The notes beneath the pieces were generated by a model. It did not search any database. It was not told the DNA's origin and was given only the letters and a program-made list of their open reading frames with translations. The position numbers were made by a program, and so were the translations under genes. This document shows, one piece after another, positions 1 through 7,647 of a DNA stretch of 48,446 nucleotides (the stretch's first letter is position 1; each line of letters begins with the position of its first letter). The DNA is taken from contig NZZV01000173.1 in NCBI GenBank assembly GCA_002698945.1, forward strand, positions 1 to 48,446. The letters run 5' to 3'. The stretch comes from Acidimicrobiaceae bacterium. Its GTDB lineage: Bacteria; Actinomycetota; Acidimicrobiia; Acidimicrobiales; Ilumatobacteraceae.

Positions 1-331
1 CGCGCGGTGCGTACATGATGACTGCGACGCCGATGAGACAGATCGCAGCGCCGATCAGGTCGTAGCGGTCGGGTCGGAATCCGTCGGCGAGTACTCCCCA
101 GAGCAGTGAGCCGGCGACGAACACGCCCCCGTATGCGGCGAGGACCCGACCGAAGCTCGGGTCCGGTTGGAACGTGGCGACGAAGCCGCAGCCGGCGAGA
201 GCCACGATCCCGACACCGACCCAGGCGATCCCGCGGTGCTCGCGTAGGCCTTGCCAGATCAGCCAGGCGCCGCCGATCTCCAACACCGCGGCGGCGAGGA
301 ACAACAAGATCGAACGCAACGTGTCGGGCAT
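1..331 (-). CDS. YnfA/UPF0060 small membrane protein (3' end cut by window edge)
   Basis: Reading the minus strand from an ATG at 331 gives an open frame to the window edge, about 110 residues. It carries the YnfA pattern: an N-terminal helix with AVLEIGG, then [14 protein letters not shown], and near the end [12 protein letters not shown] followed by a last membrane helix. Four membrane segments are expected, and the usual family length is 107 to 112, so only the stop codon is probably missing. The family is an inner-membrane protein with small-multidrug-resistance-like topology and no firm function. It is divergent from the MerR gene, with 71 bases between the two starts, so the MerR-type promoter may influence both. 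Confidence 0.88.
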   Translation of the reverse strand, partial: MPDTLRSILLFLAAAVLEIGGAWLIWQGLREHRGIAWVGVGIVALAGCGFVATFQPDPSFGRVLAAYGGVFVAGSLLWGVLADGFRPDRYDLIGAAICLIGVAVIMYAPR

Positions 332-363
332 GACCTCGGACCGTACTGTCCTCGAACAACCCC

Positions 364-395
364 TTGACCTTGTAGTTGACTTGAAGGTTTACAGT
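364..395 (+). promoter_or_regulatory. MerR-type promoter and operator, probably leaderless
   Basis: A -35 box TTGACC (364-369) and a -10 box TACAGT (390-395) are separated by 20 bases, the over-long spacer typical of MerR-controlled promoters. Inside the spacer lies the dyad ACCTT-N12-AAGGT (367-371 and 384-388). The MerR ATG at 403 lies 8 bases after the -10 box, so the transcript probably starts at or next to the start codon. Confidence 0.82.
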
Positions 396-402
396 CGAGC
401 CC

Positions 403-1188
403 ATGACCGCATTGCTCCGCATCGCTGAGGTCGCCGACCGGGTCGGCATCTCGACCGCGACCGTCCGCTACTACGAGAACATCGGAGTCCTTCCCGAACC
501 TGAACGCGCCGGCAACGGCTACCGCGTCTATGACCAGCGCACCGTCGAGCAACTCGAGTTCATCGCCCGCGCCAAGCAGCTCGGCTGCAGCCTCGACGAG
601 ATCACCGACCTCGTCACGGCCTGGAGCGGCGGTGAATGCGGGCCCGTCCAGGACCGGCTCCGCACCCTTGTCGCCGACAAACTCACCGCTGCTCGAACCG
701 AGATCGTCGAACTCGAAACCCTCACCCAACAGCTGCAACGCGCCGCGACCGCCCTCGAGCAGCACCGCCCGGTCGGGCCGTGCGATGACAGGTGCGGATG
801 CGTCACCACCACGACCGTCGGGCCCGACGCGAGCGTGGCTCCTGCGGCGATTCCGATCGCGCTCACCAACCCACCGAACCTCACAGCCGACGTCGGAGAC
901 GTCCCGATCGCGTGCACCCTCACACCCGACCAGATTCCCGACCGGCTCAACGACTGGGCCGACCTCCTCCACGGCGCGACCCGTCTGCCGATCGACGGTG
1001 GCGTCCGGGTCGAACTCGACGACGCCACCGATATCGCTCAGGTCGCCCGTCTCGCAGCCGCCGAACAAGGCTGCTGTCGGTTCTTCTCATTCCGGCTCAC
1101 CATCGACGCACGCGGCGCCGCCCTCGAAGTGACCGCCCCTACAGACGCGCTCGACATCGTCCACACCGCATTCGGAGCACCCCAATGA
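403..1188 (+). CDS. MerR-family metal-responsive regulator with C-terminal extension
   Basis: This is a 261-residue regulator. Residues 5-70 form the MerR winged helix-turn-helix (RIAEVADRVGISTATVRYYE) and residues 80-120 the dimer coiled coil. Cysteines at 62, 79, 127, 131 and 133 lie around the coiled coil, where MerR proteins bind soft metals. Hg-type MerR uses three cysteines, and C79, C127 and C131/C133 are the likely equivalents. Unlike the usual 130 to 145 residue MerR, it has about 120 more residues with an EQGCCRFF segment at 222-229, which may be an additional metal site. The family distorts the long-spacer promoter and activates on metal binding; such a promoter lies directly upstream. 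The stop overlaps the next start (ATGA). Mercury is the best guess, from the partner gene, but is not proven. Confidence 0.86.
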   Translation: MTALLRIAEVADRVGISTATVRYYENIGVLPEPERAGNGYRVYDQRTVEQLEFIARAKQLGCSLDEITDLVTAWSGGECGPVQDRLRTLVADKLTAARTEIVELETLTQQLQRAATALEQHRPVGPCDDRCGCVTTTTVGPDASVAPAAIPIALTNPPNLTADVGDVPIACTLTPDQIPDRLNDWADLLHGATRLPIDGGVRVELDDATDIAQVARLAAAEQGCCRFFSFRLTIDARGAALEVTAPTDALDIVHTAFGAPQ

Positions 1189-1451
1189 GCCGCGCCCGCA
1201 CCCTCGTCGGCGCCGCCGGACTCGCCTGTGTCGCCTGCTGCATCGGACCGATCATCGCCGTGCTCGGCGCGATCGGCGCCGCCACCGTCGTCGGCGTCGC
1301 CGCCTTCGGCGTCATCGGCGCGCTCGTCGCAGTCCTCGCCATCCCGACGCTGCCCCGCGGTCGCCGCAATCGGTGCGGGGCGACATCGCCAGCCGAACCG
1401 GTCTCGGTCGCAGCGCCGACCGCCCGACTCCCATCCGAACGACGCCCATAG
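1185..1451 (+). CDS. MerT-like small membrane protein with vicinal cysteines
   Basis: This 88-residue protein is coupled to the MerR gene by an ATGA overlap. Two hydrophobic helices lie at residues 7-28 and 30-52. The first contains CVACCIGP, a vicinal Cys pair followed by Gly-Pro as in the first helix of mercury transporters such as MerT. The tail is short, basic and cytoplasmic. Such proteins move thiophilic ions across the membrane, but no reductase (MerA) or lyase (MerB) is in the window. It could equally be a metal sensor partner. The 245 bases that follow hold only a doubtful 43-codon ORF (1561-1692) with CSRCHAG. Confidence 0.6.
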   Translation: MSRARTLVGAAGLACVACCIGPIIAVLGAIGAATVVGVAAFGVIGALVAVLAIPTLPRGRRNRCGATSPAEPVSVAAPTARLPSERRP

Positions 1452-1696
1452 CCACGCATCGAGACCCCCACGAGCAGAACCGGCCTCGGCAGGTTCGACG
1501 GTCGCGGGCCCGGATCCCTCGCTGGCAAGTACAGGGCCGGCAACACACGGGCTGACCACGATGCGGCTCACCGAGACCGCCGAGTTCCCTGACGACATCG
1601 CCACATCCTCGGTCTGTTCACGCTGCCACGCTGGGACCGTCCGATCGGGTCGTTGTGCCCTGTACATCGAGCACCTCGGGTACGCACGATGACTCC

Positions 1697-2170
1697 ATGA
1701 TCGAGACGCAAGAGCCCACGGTTGCGCCGGTGACACGTCGTCGCCGCTGGATCTTGCCGCTCGTGGTCGTCGCCGTGGCGCTCGCCGGCATCGGCGTCGG
1801 GATCGCGCTCGCCAACCAAGACGACACGTCTGGGTCCACTGCATCCGCGAGCGGACAACTCGCTGACATCAGCCAGGCCTGCGCCACGTGGATGAACGAC
1901 GCTGGTTCGGGCCCGACCTCAGCAGGATGGTGCCAGGACATGACCGGCTGGATGAGCCGGCACATGGGAAGCGGCTCGATGATGGGCCCCATGATGTGGG
2001 GAGACCCCGAGCAGATGCTGTCGGCCTGCCGTACGTGGATGAACGACAACCCCTCCACCGAACGCCCAGCCGAGTGGTGCGAGAACATGATGCGCGGCAT
2101 ACGACCCCAGATGAACGGCGACTGGGACCAATGGGACGACTGGATGAACGGCCCGATGATGGGCGGCTGA
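1697..2170 (+). CDS. Membrane-anchored Met/Cys-rich protein, probably metal-binding
   Basis: The 157-residue product (start ATG at 1697, MIETQEP) has one N-terminal membrane helix (about 18-38, after RRRR) and an exported domain. The domain contains a duplicated motif, ACxTWMND followed 8 to 10 residues later by WC and two residues on by M: first ACATWMND...WCQDM, then ACRTWMND...WCENM. In all there are about 16 methionines and four cysteines, with runs such as SMMGPMMW. Methionine-rich exported proteins usually hold Cu(I) or Ag(I), so a copper sponge or chaperone is inferred; the family is not one I can name. A longer start at 1655 is open but would add residues without a clear ribosome site. 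Confidence 0.7.
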   Translation: MIETQEPTVAPVTRRRRWILPLVVVAVALAGIGVGIALANQDDTSGSTASASGQLADISQACATWMNDAGSGPTSAGWCQDMTGWMSRHMGSGSMMGPMMWGDPEQMLSACRTWMNDNPSTERPAEWCENMMRGIRPQMNGDWDQWDDWMNGPMMGG

Positions 2171-2180
2171 CGCCCCCATC
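2158..2180 (+). terminator. Hairpin over the stop codon of the Met-rich gene
   Basis: GATGGGCG (2158-2165) pairs with CGCCCCCATC (2171-2180) with one bulged base across a 5-base loop. It spans the stop codon. There is no T-run, which is common in high-GC actinobacterial terminators. Confidence 0.45.
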
Positions 2181-2271
2181 GCCGCTCCGCCGACGACACA
2201 CCGCACCCGCGCGCATCCCGTCGTTGAGATAGCTGCGGCGCGGCGACTCCTGGACGTATCTGCGACCACCG

Positions 2272-2296
2272 ATACATCGCTGGTCGTCGATATATT
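2272..2296 (+). promoter_or_regulatory. ArsR-type operator over a leaderless promoter
   Basis: An inverted repeat ATACATCG (2272-2279) and CGATATAT (2288-2295), matching at 7 of 8 positions, overlaps a -10 box TATATT (2291-2296). The regulator's ATG is at 2305, so transcription would start within a base or two of it. Binding of the ArsR protein here would block its own operon. Confidence 0.7.
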
Positions 2297-2304
2297 GTCG
2301 AGCG

Positions 2305-2652
2305 ATGCGCACCGCTCCCCGTCAACTCGACGACACCGCCGTCGCCGCCAAGCTGTTCTGCGGGCTGGGTGACCAGACCCGACTTGGGATCTTGCGACTG
2401 CTGACCGCCGGCGAGCACCGCGTGAGCGACATCGTTGCCGCGCTCGACCGGTCGCAAGGAACAATCTCCGGGCACCTGCGATGCCTGAAGGACTGCGGGC
2501 TCGTGATCGACCGACCCGCCGGCCGAGAGGTCCACTACCGACTCGCCCACCCCGAACTCGTCGACCTTCTCCACGCCGCCGAACGGGTCCTCGCCGTCAC
2601 CGGCGAGACCGTCGAGCTGTGCCCCAACTACACGCCGACCACCAGCGACTAA
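2305..2652 (+). CDS. ArsR/SmtB-family regulator, CmtR-like (Cd/Pb sensor type)
   Basis: The protein has 115 residues with a winged helix-turn-helix (QTRLGILRLLTAGEHRVSDI, about 24-43, then recognition helix to 65). Cysteines at 60 and 64 (LRCLKDCGLV) and 106 (ELCPNY) match the layout of mycobacterial CmtR, where two Cys of the recognition helix and one near the C-terminus bind Cd or Pb. C19 is extra. The α3N motif ELCVCD of CadC/ArsR is absent, which supports the CmtR class. It is autoregulated from the dyad just upstream and is followed after 7 bases by a transporter and lspA, so it most likely controls a Cd/Pb efflux operon. Confidence 0.85.
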   Translation: MRTAPRQLDDTAVAAKLFCGLGDQTRLGILRLLTAGEHRVSDIVAALDRSQGTISGHLRCLKDCGLVIDRPAGREVHYRLAHPELVDLLHAAERVLAVTGETVELCPNYTPTTSD

Positions 2653-2659
2653 GCCCCCG

Positions 2660-3448
2660 ATGACGATCAGCCGCTTCCACATCGCCGACATGGACTGCGC
2701 CGCAGAAGAACAACTCGTGCGGATGCGACTCGACGAACTCGACGGCGTCAACCGCATCGTCGTCGACCTCGACACCCGCCACGTCACCATCGACCACAAC
2801 CACCCCACCGACGAGATCACCGCTGCACTCGACACACTCCACCTCGGCGCCCAACACATCACCGACAACGCCAGCATCGCCGAACCCCCCGACACCGAAC
2901 GCGAACGATCTGCACTGATCTTTGCGTTCGTCGTCAACGCCGCATTCTTCGTCGGCGAACTCACCATCGGTGTCATCAGCGCATCCATGGGCCTCATCGC
3001 AGACGCGCTCGACATGGGCGCCGATGCCAGCGTGTACGCGCTCAGCCTGCTCGCAGTCGGCACCACCGCAACCCGCAAGAAGCAACTCGCACGCCGCAGC
3101 GGATACCTCCAAGCAGCCCTCGCCACGATCGGCCTCGCCGAAGTGCTCCGCCGCACATTCATCGACAGCGAAACCCCAGACCCCGCCTCGATGATCGTGA
3201 TCTCACTGCTCGCCCTCGCGGGCAACCTCGCCGTGCTCGTCGTGCTCCAACGTGTCCGCTCCGGCGAAGCCCACCTGCAAGCCAGCTGGATCTTCACCGC
3301 CAACGACATCAAGGTCAACCTCCTCGTCATCGCCGCTGCGATCGGCGTCGCCCTCACCGACTCCGCGATCCCCGACCTCATCGCCGGTGCCGTCATCTTC
3401 GCCGTCGTCGCCAACAGCGCCCGCAGAATCCTCAACCTCAGCCGATGA
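2660..3448 (+). CDS. Cation transporter: HMA-like domain fused to CDF membrane domain
   Basis: The protein has 262 residues. Residues 1-65 resemble a heavy-metal-associated (HMA) domain with FHIADMDCAAEEQ, where the second Cys of the usual CxxC is replaced by Glu. Residues 85-262 carry about six membrane helices of the cation diffusion facilitator type, with ADALDMGADASVYAL in helix 2 and an ANDIKVN segment in helix 5 in place of the usual HxxxD. No cytoplasmic C-terminal CDF domain is present, so the N-terminal metal domain may take its role. Proton-driven Cd/Zn/Pb export is inferred. The gene lies between the CmtR-like regulator and lspA, overlapping the latter by ATGA. Confidence 0.8.
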   Translation: MTISRFHIADMDCAAEEQLVRMRLDELDGVNRIVVDLDTRHVTIDHNHPTDEITAALDTLHLGAQHITDNASIAEPPDTERERSALIFAFVVNAAFFVGELTIGVISASMGLIADALDMGADASVYALSLLAVGTTATRKKQLARRSGYLQAALATIGLAEVLRRTFIDSETPDPASMIVISLLALAGNLAVLVVLQRVRSGEAHLQASWIFTANDIKVNLLVIAAAIGVALTDSAIPDLIAGAVIFAVVANSARRILNLSR

Positions 3449-4008
3449 CCACGCCGCACATCGCGCGACCGAGCGCTGCGATCGCCGCGCTGGTCGTCGT
3501 CGACCTCACCACCAAGTGGTGGGCCACACGAACCCTCGACTACGGATCCATCGCGATTCCCGGGCCGATCGATCTCCAGCTCAGCTACAACACCGGCACA
3601 GCATTCGGACTCCTCGCCGACGTCCCAGCCGCGATCACTTCGCTGCTCACCGGAGCCGTCCTGATTGTGCTTGCCGTCGGTTGGCGCCGGCGCCACGCAC
3701 CGACCGCGCCGATCGTTCTCATCCTCGCCGGCGGCACCGCCAACCTCATCGACCGAGTCCACGGAACCGGGGTCGTCGACATGTTGCACAGCGGCTGGTG
3801 GCCGACCTTCAACGTCGCCGACATCTACATCACCGTCGGCATCGCACTCGGGATTATCTACCACCTCCGCGCCCCCCGAACCCCCACCAACACCGGCGAA
3901 GGATCCCGCAATCGTCAACCCCGACGAGCATCGGCGACGGCTCGTCAACCCCAGGCCGAAACACCCGACCAAACCAACAAGTCCCCCGGAGTTCGCGCCC
4001 GCCGCTGA
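3445..4008 (+). CDS. lspA: Signal peptidase II (accessory LspA)
   Basis: This 187-residue lipoprotein signal peptidase has four membrane helices. Both catalytic aspartate motifs are present: GGTANLIDRVHGTGVVDML around residue 100 and FNVADIYI near 120, with NTGTAFGLL upstream. The enzyme is an aspartyl protease of the inner membrane that cleaves the signal peptide of diacylglyceryl prolipoproteins. The last 45 residues are a charged tail not needed for activity. Overlap with the transporter gene (ATGA) makes it part of the metal operon. In lead-resistance operons a dedicated signal peptidase (pbrC) plays the same positional role, so this is probably a resistance accessory rather than the housekeeping copy. 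Confidence 0.93.
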   Translation: MTTPHIARPSAAIAALVVVDLTTKWWATRTLDYGSIAIPGPIDLQLSYNTGTAFGLLADVPAAITSLLTGAVLIVLAVGWRRRHAPTAPIVLILAGGTANLIDRVHGTGVVDMLHSGWWPTFNVADIYITVGIALGIIYHLRAPRTPTNTGEGSRNRQPRRASATARQPQAETPDQTNKSPGVRARR

Positions 4009-4051
4009 CACCTGCTACGACGCTGTGTAGGTTTCGGGACCCGAGCGCCAG

Positions 4052-4074
4052 GCGGAACGACGCACACGTTCCGC
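4052..4074. terminator. Hairpin between convergent metal operons
   Basis: A perfect 8-base stem, GCGGAACG (4052-4059) and CGTTCCGC (4067-4074), has a 7-base loop and sits 44 bases after lspA. There is no T-run. The operon on the other strand ends at 4249, so it may act on both. The rest of 4009-4248 holds no gene I can support. Confidence 0.5.
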
Positions 4075-4248
4075 GACGAATCTCCCCCTCGGAGGCAGCC
4101 AACACGACGAGGTGGTGCGGTCACTGATGCCGCGATCGCTGACCGTTCTGGCGCTTCCGAAGGTGCGTGTCGTCGTCGTGGCATCCCGGCGAGCAGCGGT
4201 AAGAGAGGCTGCGGTGCTGGCGACAGATCTGGCCGTGGGCGCCGGCGG

Positions 4249-5331
4249 TCATTGGGACGAGAGCGCGTCAGCGAGATCGGGTGGGACAGGGCCGTGTTCG
4301 GTGAGTCCCATCGTGGTTCGACCGGTGTTGCCGGGAGGGTAGCGGTTGGTGAGTGACCCGGGACCGGCGACGACGAGTCGGATGAGCTGTCCGAGGACTT
4401 CGTGGTGGTCACCTTGGCGCCAAGCGGTTGCGAGCATGATGGCGTGGACGCGGGTGTGCGGCCACGCCCATGGCTGGGAGGCGACATGAGCACGTTCGAG
4501 ACTGGGCCACGGGTCATCGGCGCTGCGAGCGTCCGCGAGCGCAATCTCGATGATCTGAGCGATCGCTGGCGGGGTGCGCCTCCGGGATGCACGATTCATG
4601 AGAGGGCCTTCCCTGATTCTGTTGGGCGGTCGGGGAGCTGGTGCGACTTGGTTGGTCGGGTCGGGCTGAGTTGAGTCCGTGCCACTCTGTCGGTGACAGT
4701 CGGGAGAGCAGAACCAGACCTGTCGGGTGTCGAGGACGGCCGTGGGGGTAGTGGGCCCCGGGGAGATCCGCATTCCGCAGATTGGATCGGTGACACAGCC
4801 ATCAGGTTCGCAGAGCCTTGCCCGGTGGACGTTGACCGGCCGGCGAAGGCCACGCACGGACTTGGGGCCGAGAAACTCGACGGACCAGCCGGCGGCGGAT
4901 GCGGCGCGGGCTGGCGCCTCGGTCATCCAGAGTTCACCAGTCGTGGCGAGTCCGGCGAGACGGGACGCCAGATTGACGGTGGCGCCGAGCACGTCGCCGT
5001 CTCGTTCGACGACCGGACCTGTGCTCGCGCCGCCGGTGAGCTCAGGGGTGCGGTCGTGCTCATGGAGGTGAGCGTTCACAGCCTGCGCGACCTGGACGGC
5101 TGCCGCAGGGTCGCGAATCTGGAGCAGGACGCCGTCCCCAAGTGTCTTCACGATCCGGCCGTGACCGGCGATGGCGCGCTCGACGGCGACGACGAAGAGG
5201 TCGACGACGGCGACTGCTGTGTCGTCGCCGTGCGTGTCGTTCAGCGCTGTGAACGCCGTGAGATCGAGGAACATGATCGTCGTTTCGTTGCGACCGCTGT
5301 CCTGGCTGACTTCGCGATGTTCGTCATGCAT
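4249..5331 (-). CDS. Class III nucleotide cyclase-YHS-DUF3703 protein
   Basis: One 360-residue frame holds three units. Residues 15-165 are a class III adenylate/guanylate cyclase domain: metal aspartates in FLDLTAF (D23) and LGDGVLL (D66), and ATVNLASR with N120 and R124. Residues 174-214 are a YHS-like Cys cluster (DPICGM and WFCSPDC). Residues 245-360 are a DUF3703 domain with AHVRVHAIM-like and PPGNTGRT segments. DUF3703 is usually a separate gene in metal-resistance loci. Here an ATG at 4599 preceded by AGGGAAGG could also make it alone as 116 residues. The start overlaps the ATPase stop by 8 bases. A metal-linked cyclic nucleotide signal is inferred; the metal is unknown. Confidence 0.82.
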   Translation of the reverse strand: MHDEHREVSQDSGRNETTIMFLDLTAFTALNDTHGDDTAVAVVDLFVVAVERAIAGHGRIVKTLGDGVLLQIRDPAAAVQVAQAVNAHLHEHDRTPELTGGASTGPVVERDGDVLGATVNLASRLAGLATTGELWMTEAPARAASAAGWSVEFLGPKSVRGLRRPVNVHRARLCEPDGCVTDPICGMRISPGPTTPTAVLDTRQVWFCSPDCHRQSGTDSTQPDPTNQVAPAPRPPNRIREGPLMNRASRRRTPPAIAQIIEIALADARSADDPWPSLERAHVASQPWAWPHTRVHAIMLATAWRQGDHHEVLGQLIRLVVAGPGSLTNRYPPGNTGRTTMGLTEHGPVPPDLADALSSQ

Positions 5332-7267
5332 GGACGACCTCGCGTGTCGGGATCTGGTGCTCGGCGAAGGTGGTGTCGTGGTGAAGGCGGCGACGGGCGC
5401 GGAGGCCGTTGGCGATAACGAAGATCTCGGCGAGTTCGTGGGTGGCGACGACGGCGCCGAGGCCGAGCCATCCGAGCCCGGCGATGGGGATGAGCACGGC
5501 GATGATTAGGCCGGACAAGATCAGGTTCTGGATCATGATCCGCCGGGTGCGTACGGCGTGGTCGATGACGTCGGGGAGGTGGGTGAGCTGGTCGCCCATG
5601 ATCGCGATGTCGGCTGCCTCGATCGCGACGTCGGTACCTGCTGCTCCCATGGCGATACCGACCTGGGCGGTGGCGAGGGCGGGGGCGTCGTTGATCCCGT
5701 CGCCGACCATCGCTACCGGGCCGTGCGCCGAGAGTTCTTTGACGGCGGCGGTCTTGTCGGCGGGCAGCAGTTCGGCTCTGACGTCGTCGATGCCTGCCTG
5801 GGCGGCGAGTGCAGTCGCGGTCGCGGTGTTGTCACCGGTGAGCATCGCGACACGTAGCCCGCGCTGATGCAGTCGGTCGATCACGGCGCCGGCTTCGGGG
5901 CGCAGCTCGTCGCGCACCGCGATCGCGGCGACGGTGACGTCGTCGATCGCCACTACGACCAGGGTCGAGCCGTCGTGTTGCAGTCGGGTGACGTCGGCGG
6001 TGAGACCTGCGGGGTCGACGAAGCCCGGCTTGCCGACCCTGACGGACCGTCCGTCGACGGTTCCGGTGATGCCGTGTCCGGCGATGGCGTGCACCTCCGA
6101 CGCCGGCAATCGCGTGGGTGCTGCGTCCAGGATCGCCCGGGCGAGGGGGTGGTCGCTCGACGACTCGACCGCTGCCGCGACGGCCAGCGCGTGGCCCGGG
6201 TCGATGCCGGGGGCCGTGACGACATCGATGACTGCCGGCAGGTTGCGGGTCAACGTGCCGGTCTTGTCGAGCGCGACGACTCCAACGGTGCCGAGGGCCT
6301 CGAGTGCTGCGCCGCCCTTGATGACCAGCCCGGCCTGCGTCGCTGCGCCGATCGACGCGAACACCGTGACCGGTACCGAGATCGCGAACGCGCACGGTGA
6401 CGCGGCGACGAGCACGACCAGCGCCCGCTCGACCCACAAGCTCGGGTCGCCGGCGAGCGAGCCGACGATCGCGATTGCTGCGGCGACGATGAGGATCGCC
6501 GGCACCATCGGCCGGGCGATCCGATCCGCCAGCCGCTGCGCGCGGCCTTTGCGGTCCTGGGCTTCCTCCACGGCGCGCACGATCCGCGCCAGGGTGCTGT
6601 CACCGACCGGGGCCGTCGCTTCGATCTCGAGCACCCCGCCACCGTTGATGCTGCCCGCCAGCACCCGGCTATCGACGTCGACGTCGACGGGCATCGACTC
6701 GCCGGTCACCGCCGACACGTCCAGGCTCGACCGGCCCTCGACGACCACACCATCGGTAGCGACCCGCTCTCCGGCCCACACCAGAATCCGATCCCCGACC
6801 AGCACGTCCGCCGTCGGCACCGCCACGTGGGCGGTCCCGCAACGCAGCCGGGTGGTGTCGGGAACCAGCGACAGCACCGCCCGCAAACCCTGCCGCGACC
6901 GGGTGACCGCCCACTCCTCCAAGGCTTCGGAGATCGAGAACAAGAACGCCAGCGACGCCGCCTCACCCCACTGCCCCAACACCACCGCACCGACGAGCGC
7001 GATCGACATCAACAACCCGACCCCCAACCGGCGACGCCCCAACGCGCGCACTGCGTCGGGAACGAAGGTCGCACCGCCGGCCACGATCGCCACCACGAAC
7101 GCCGCCCGCCCCAACCCTCCCCAGTCGGCGAACTCGAGGCAGACACCGATCAGCCACGCCGCCGCCGACACCGACGCCGCCCACACCCGCCAACGCCCCT
7201 CCGCGTGCGCAGCTTCGGTCGACGCGTCGCTCGCGGCCGGTGCAGTCCCACAGCAGACGTCACCCAT
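5324..7267 (-). CDS. P1B-type heavy-metal-translocating ATPase
   Basis: The product has 647 residues from ATG 7267, chosen because it follows GAGGA and overlaps the ArsR stop by 8 bases; an upstream in-frame start at 7282 is possible. Numbering from 7267: TGES near 188-191, the membrane metal motif SPC at 290-292, phosphorylation site DKTGTLT with D334, the HP motif of P1B enzymes near 373, and GDGIND at 522-527. SPC in place of CPC is typical of the P1B-4 (CoaT/CtpD) group, but the last helices carry HELAEI instead of that group's HEGG. A CC pair sits at the N-terminus (MGDVCCG), with no full HMA domain. The enzyme exports a divalent soft metal using ATP; Cd, Co or Zn are all possible. Confidence 0.93.
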   Translation of the reverse strand: MGDVCCGTAPAASDASTEAAHAEGRWRVWAASVSAAAWLIGVCLEFADWGGLGRAAFVVAIVAGGATFVPDAVRALGRRRLGVGLLMSIALVGAVVLGQWGEAASLAFLFSISEALEEWAVTRSRQGLRAVLSLVPDTTRLRCGTAHVAVPTADVLVGDRILVWAGERVATDGVVVEGRSSLDVSAVTGESMPVDVDVDSRVLAGSINGGGVLEIEATAPVGDSTLARIVRAVEEAQDRKGRAQRLADRIARPMVPAILIVAAAIAIVGSLAGDPSLWVERALVVLVAASPCAFAISVPVTVFASIGAATQAGLVIKGGAALEALGTVGVVALDKTGTLTRNLPAVIDVVTAPGIDPGHALAVAAAVESSSDHPLARAILDAAPTRLPASEVHAIAGHGITGTVDGRSVRVGKPGFVDPAGLTADVTRLQHDGSTLVVVAIDDVTVAAIAVRDELRPEAGAVIDRLHQRGLRVAMLTGDNTATATALAAQAGIDDVRAELLPADKTAAVKELSAHGPVAMVGDGINDAPALATAQVGIAMGAAGTDVAIEAADIAIMGDQLTHLPDVIDHAVRTRRIMIQNLILSGLIIAVLIPIAGLGWLGLGAVVATHELAEIFVIANGLRARRRLHHDTTFAEHQIPTREVVHA

Positions 7268-7622
7268 GACAACCGTCCTCACGAGGCGCTCCCATCAGCG
7301 GGTTCGTGCACAACCGGACGTCGTGGCCGGCCTCGGCCAACAGACGTTCCGACGCCACCAACACGTCGCGCAGCTCAGGCCGGGCGATCGAATAGAACAC
7401 CTGCCGCCTCTCGGCCGGACGATCGACCACCAGCCCGCACTCGCGCAGACACGCCAGATGGTTCGACACATTCGGCTGCGACGTCCCCACCGCCGACACC
7501 AGATCAGTCACCCGCTGCTCACCATCGAGCAATCCCAACAAGATCCGCAACCGCGTCGGATCACTCAATCCGTGGAACAGCCGGGCCGCGACCCCGACAT
7601 CAACCTCACTCGTCACACTCAT
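7260..7622 (-). CDS. ArsR-family regulator, CmtR-like, of the ATPase operon
   Basis: The 120-residue winged-helix repressor is read from ATG 7622; a longer start at 7652 would run through the operator. Cysteines at 58 and 62 (LACLRECGLV) in the recognition helix, and 104 (RLCTNP) and 118 near the C-terminus, follow the CmtR pattern. It is similar in layout to the regulator at 2305, so the two operons have paralogous sensors. It overlaps the ATPase start, and both would be released together when Cd, Pb or a similar ion binds. Confidence 0.87.
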   Translation of the reverse strand: MSVTSEVDVGVAARLFHGLSDPTRLRILLGLLDGEQRVTDLVSAVGTSQPNVSNHLACLRECGLVVDRPAERRQVFYSIARPELRDVLVASERLLAEAGHDVRLCTNPLMGAPREDGCHG

Positions 7623-7631
7623 GACGTTAGT

Positions 7632-7647
7632 ATCAGCATACGCTGAT
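7632..7647 (-). promoter_or_regulatory. Operator of the second CmtR-like regulator
   Basis: A perfect palindrome ATCAGC-N4-GCTGAT lies 9 bases ahead of the regulator ATG (7622). On the minus strand, GATACT ends 6 bases before the ATG, so a leaderless promoter overlapped by the operator is likely. Confidence 0.65.

Noticed and set aside
1561-1692. A 43-codon ORF with CSRCHAG, as a small metal-binding protein
   Set aside because: It has no ribosome site, an unlikely composition and no visible family; mentioned only as a note in the MerT-like entry.
1618-4011. A 797-codon open frame on the minus strand
   Set aside because: It runs antisense to four well-supported genes (Met-rich, ArsR, CDF, LspA) and its translation is low-complexity Arg/Ser/Ala. 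It is a high-GC shadow.
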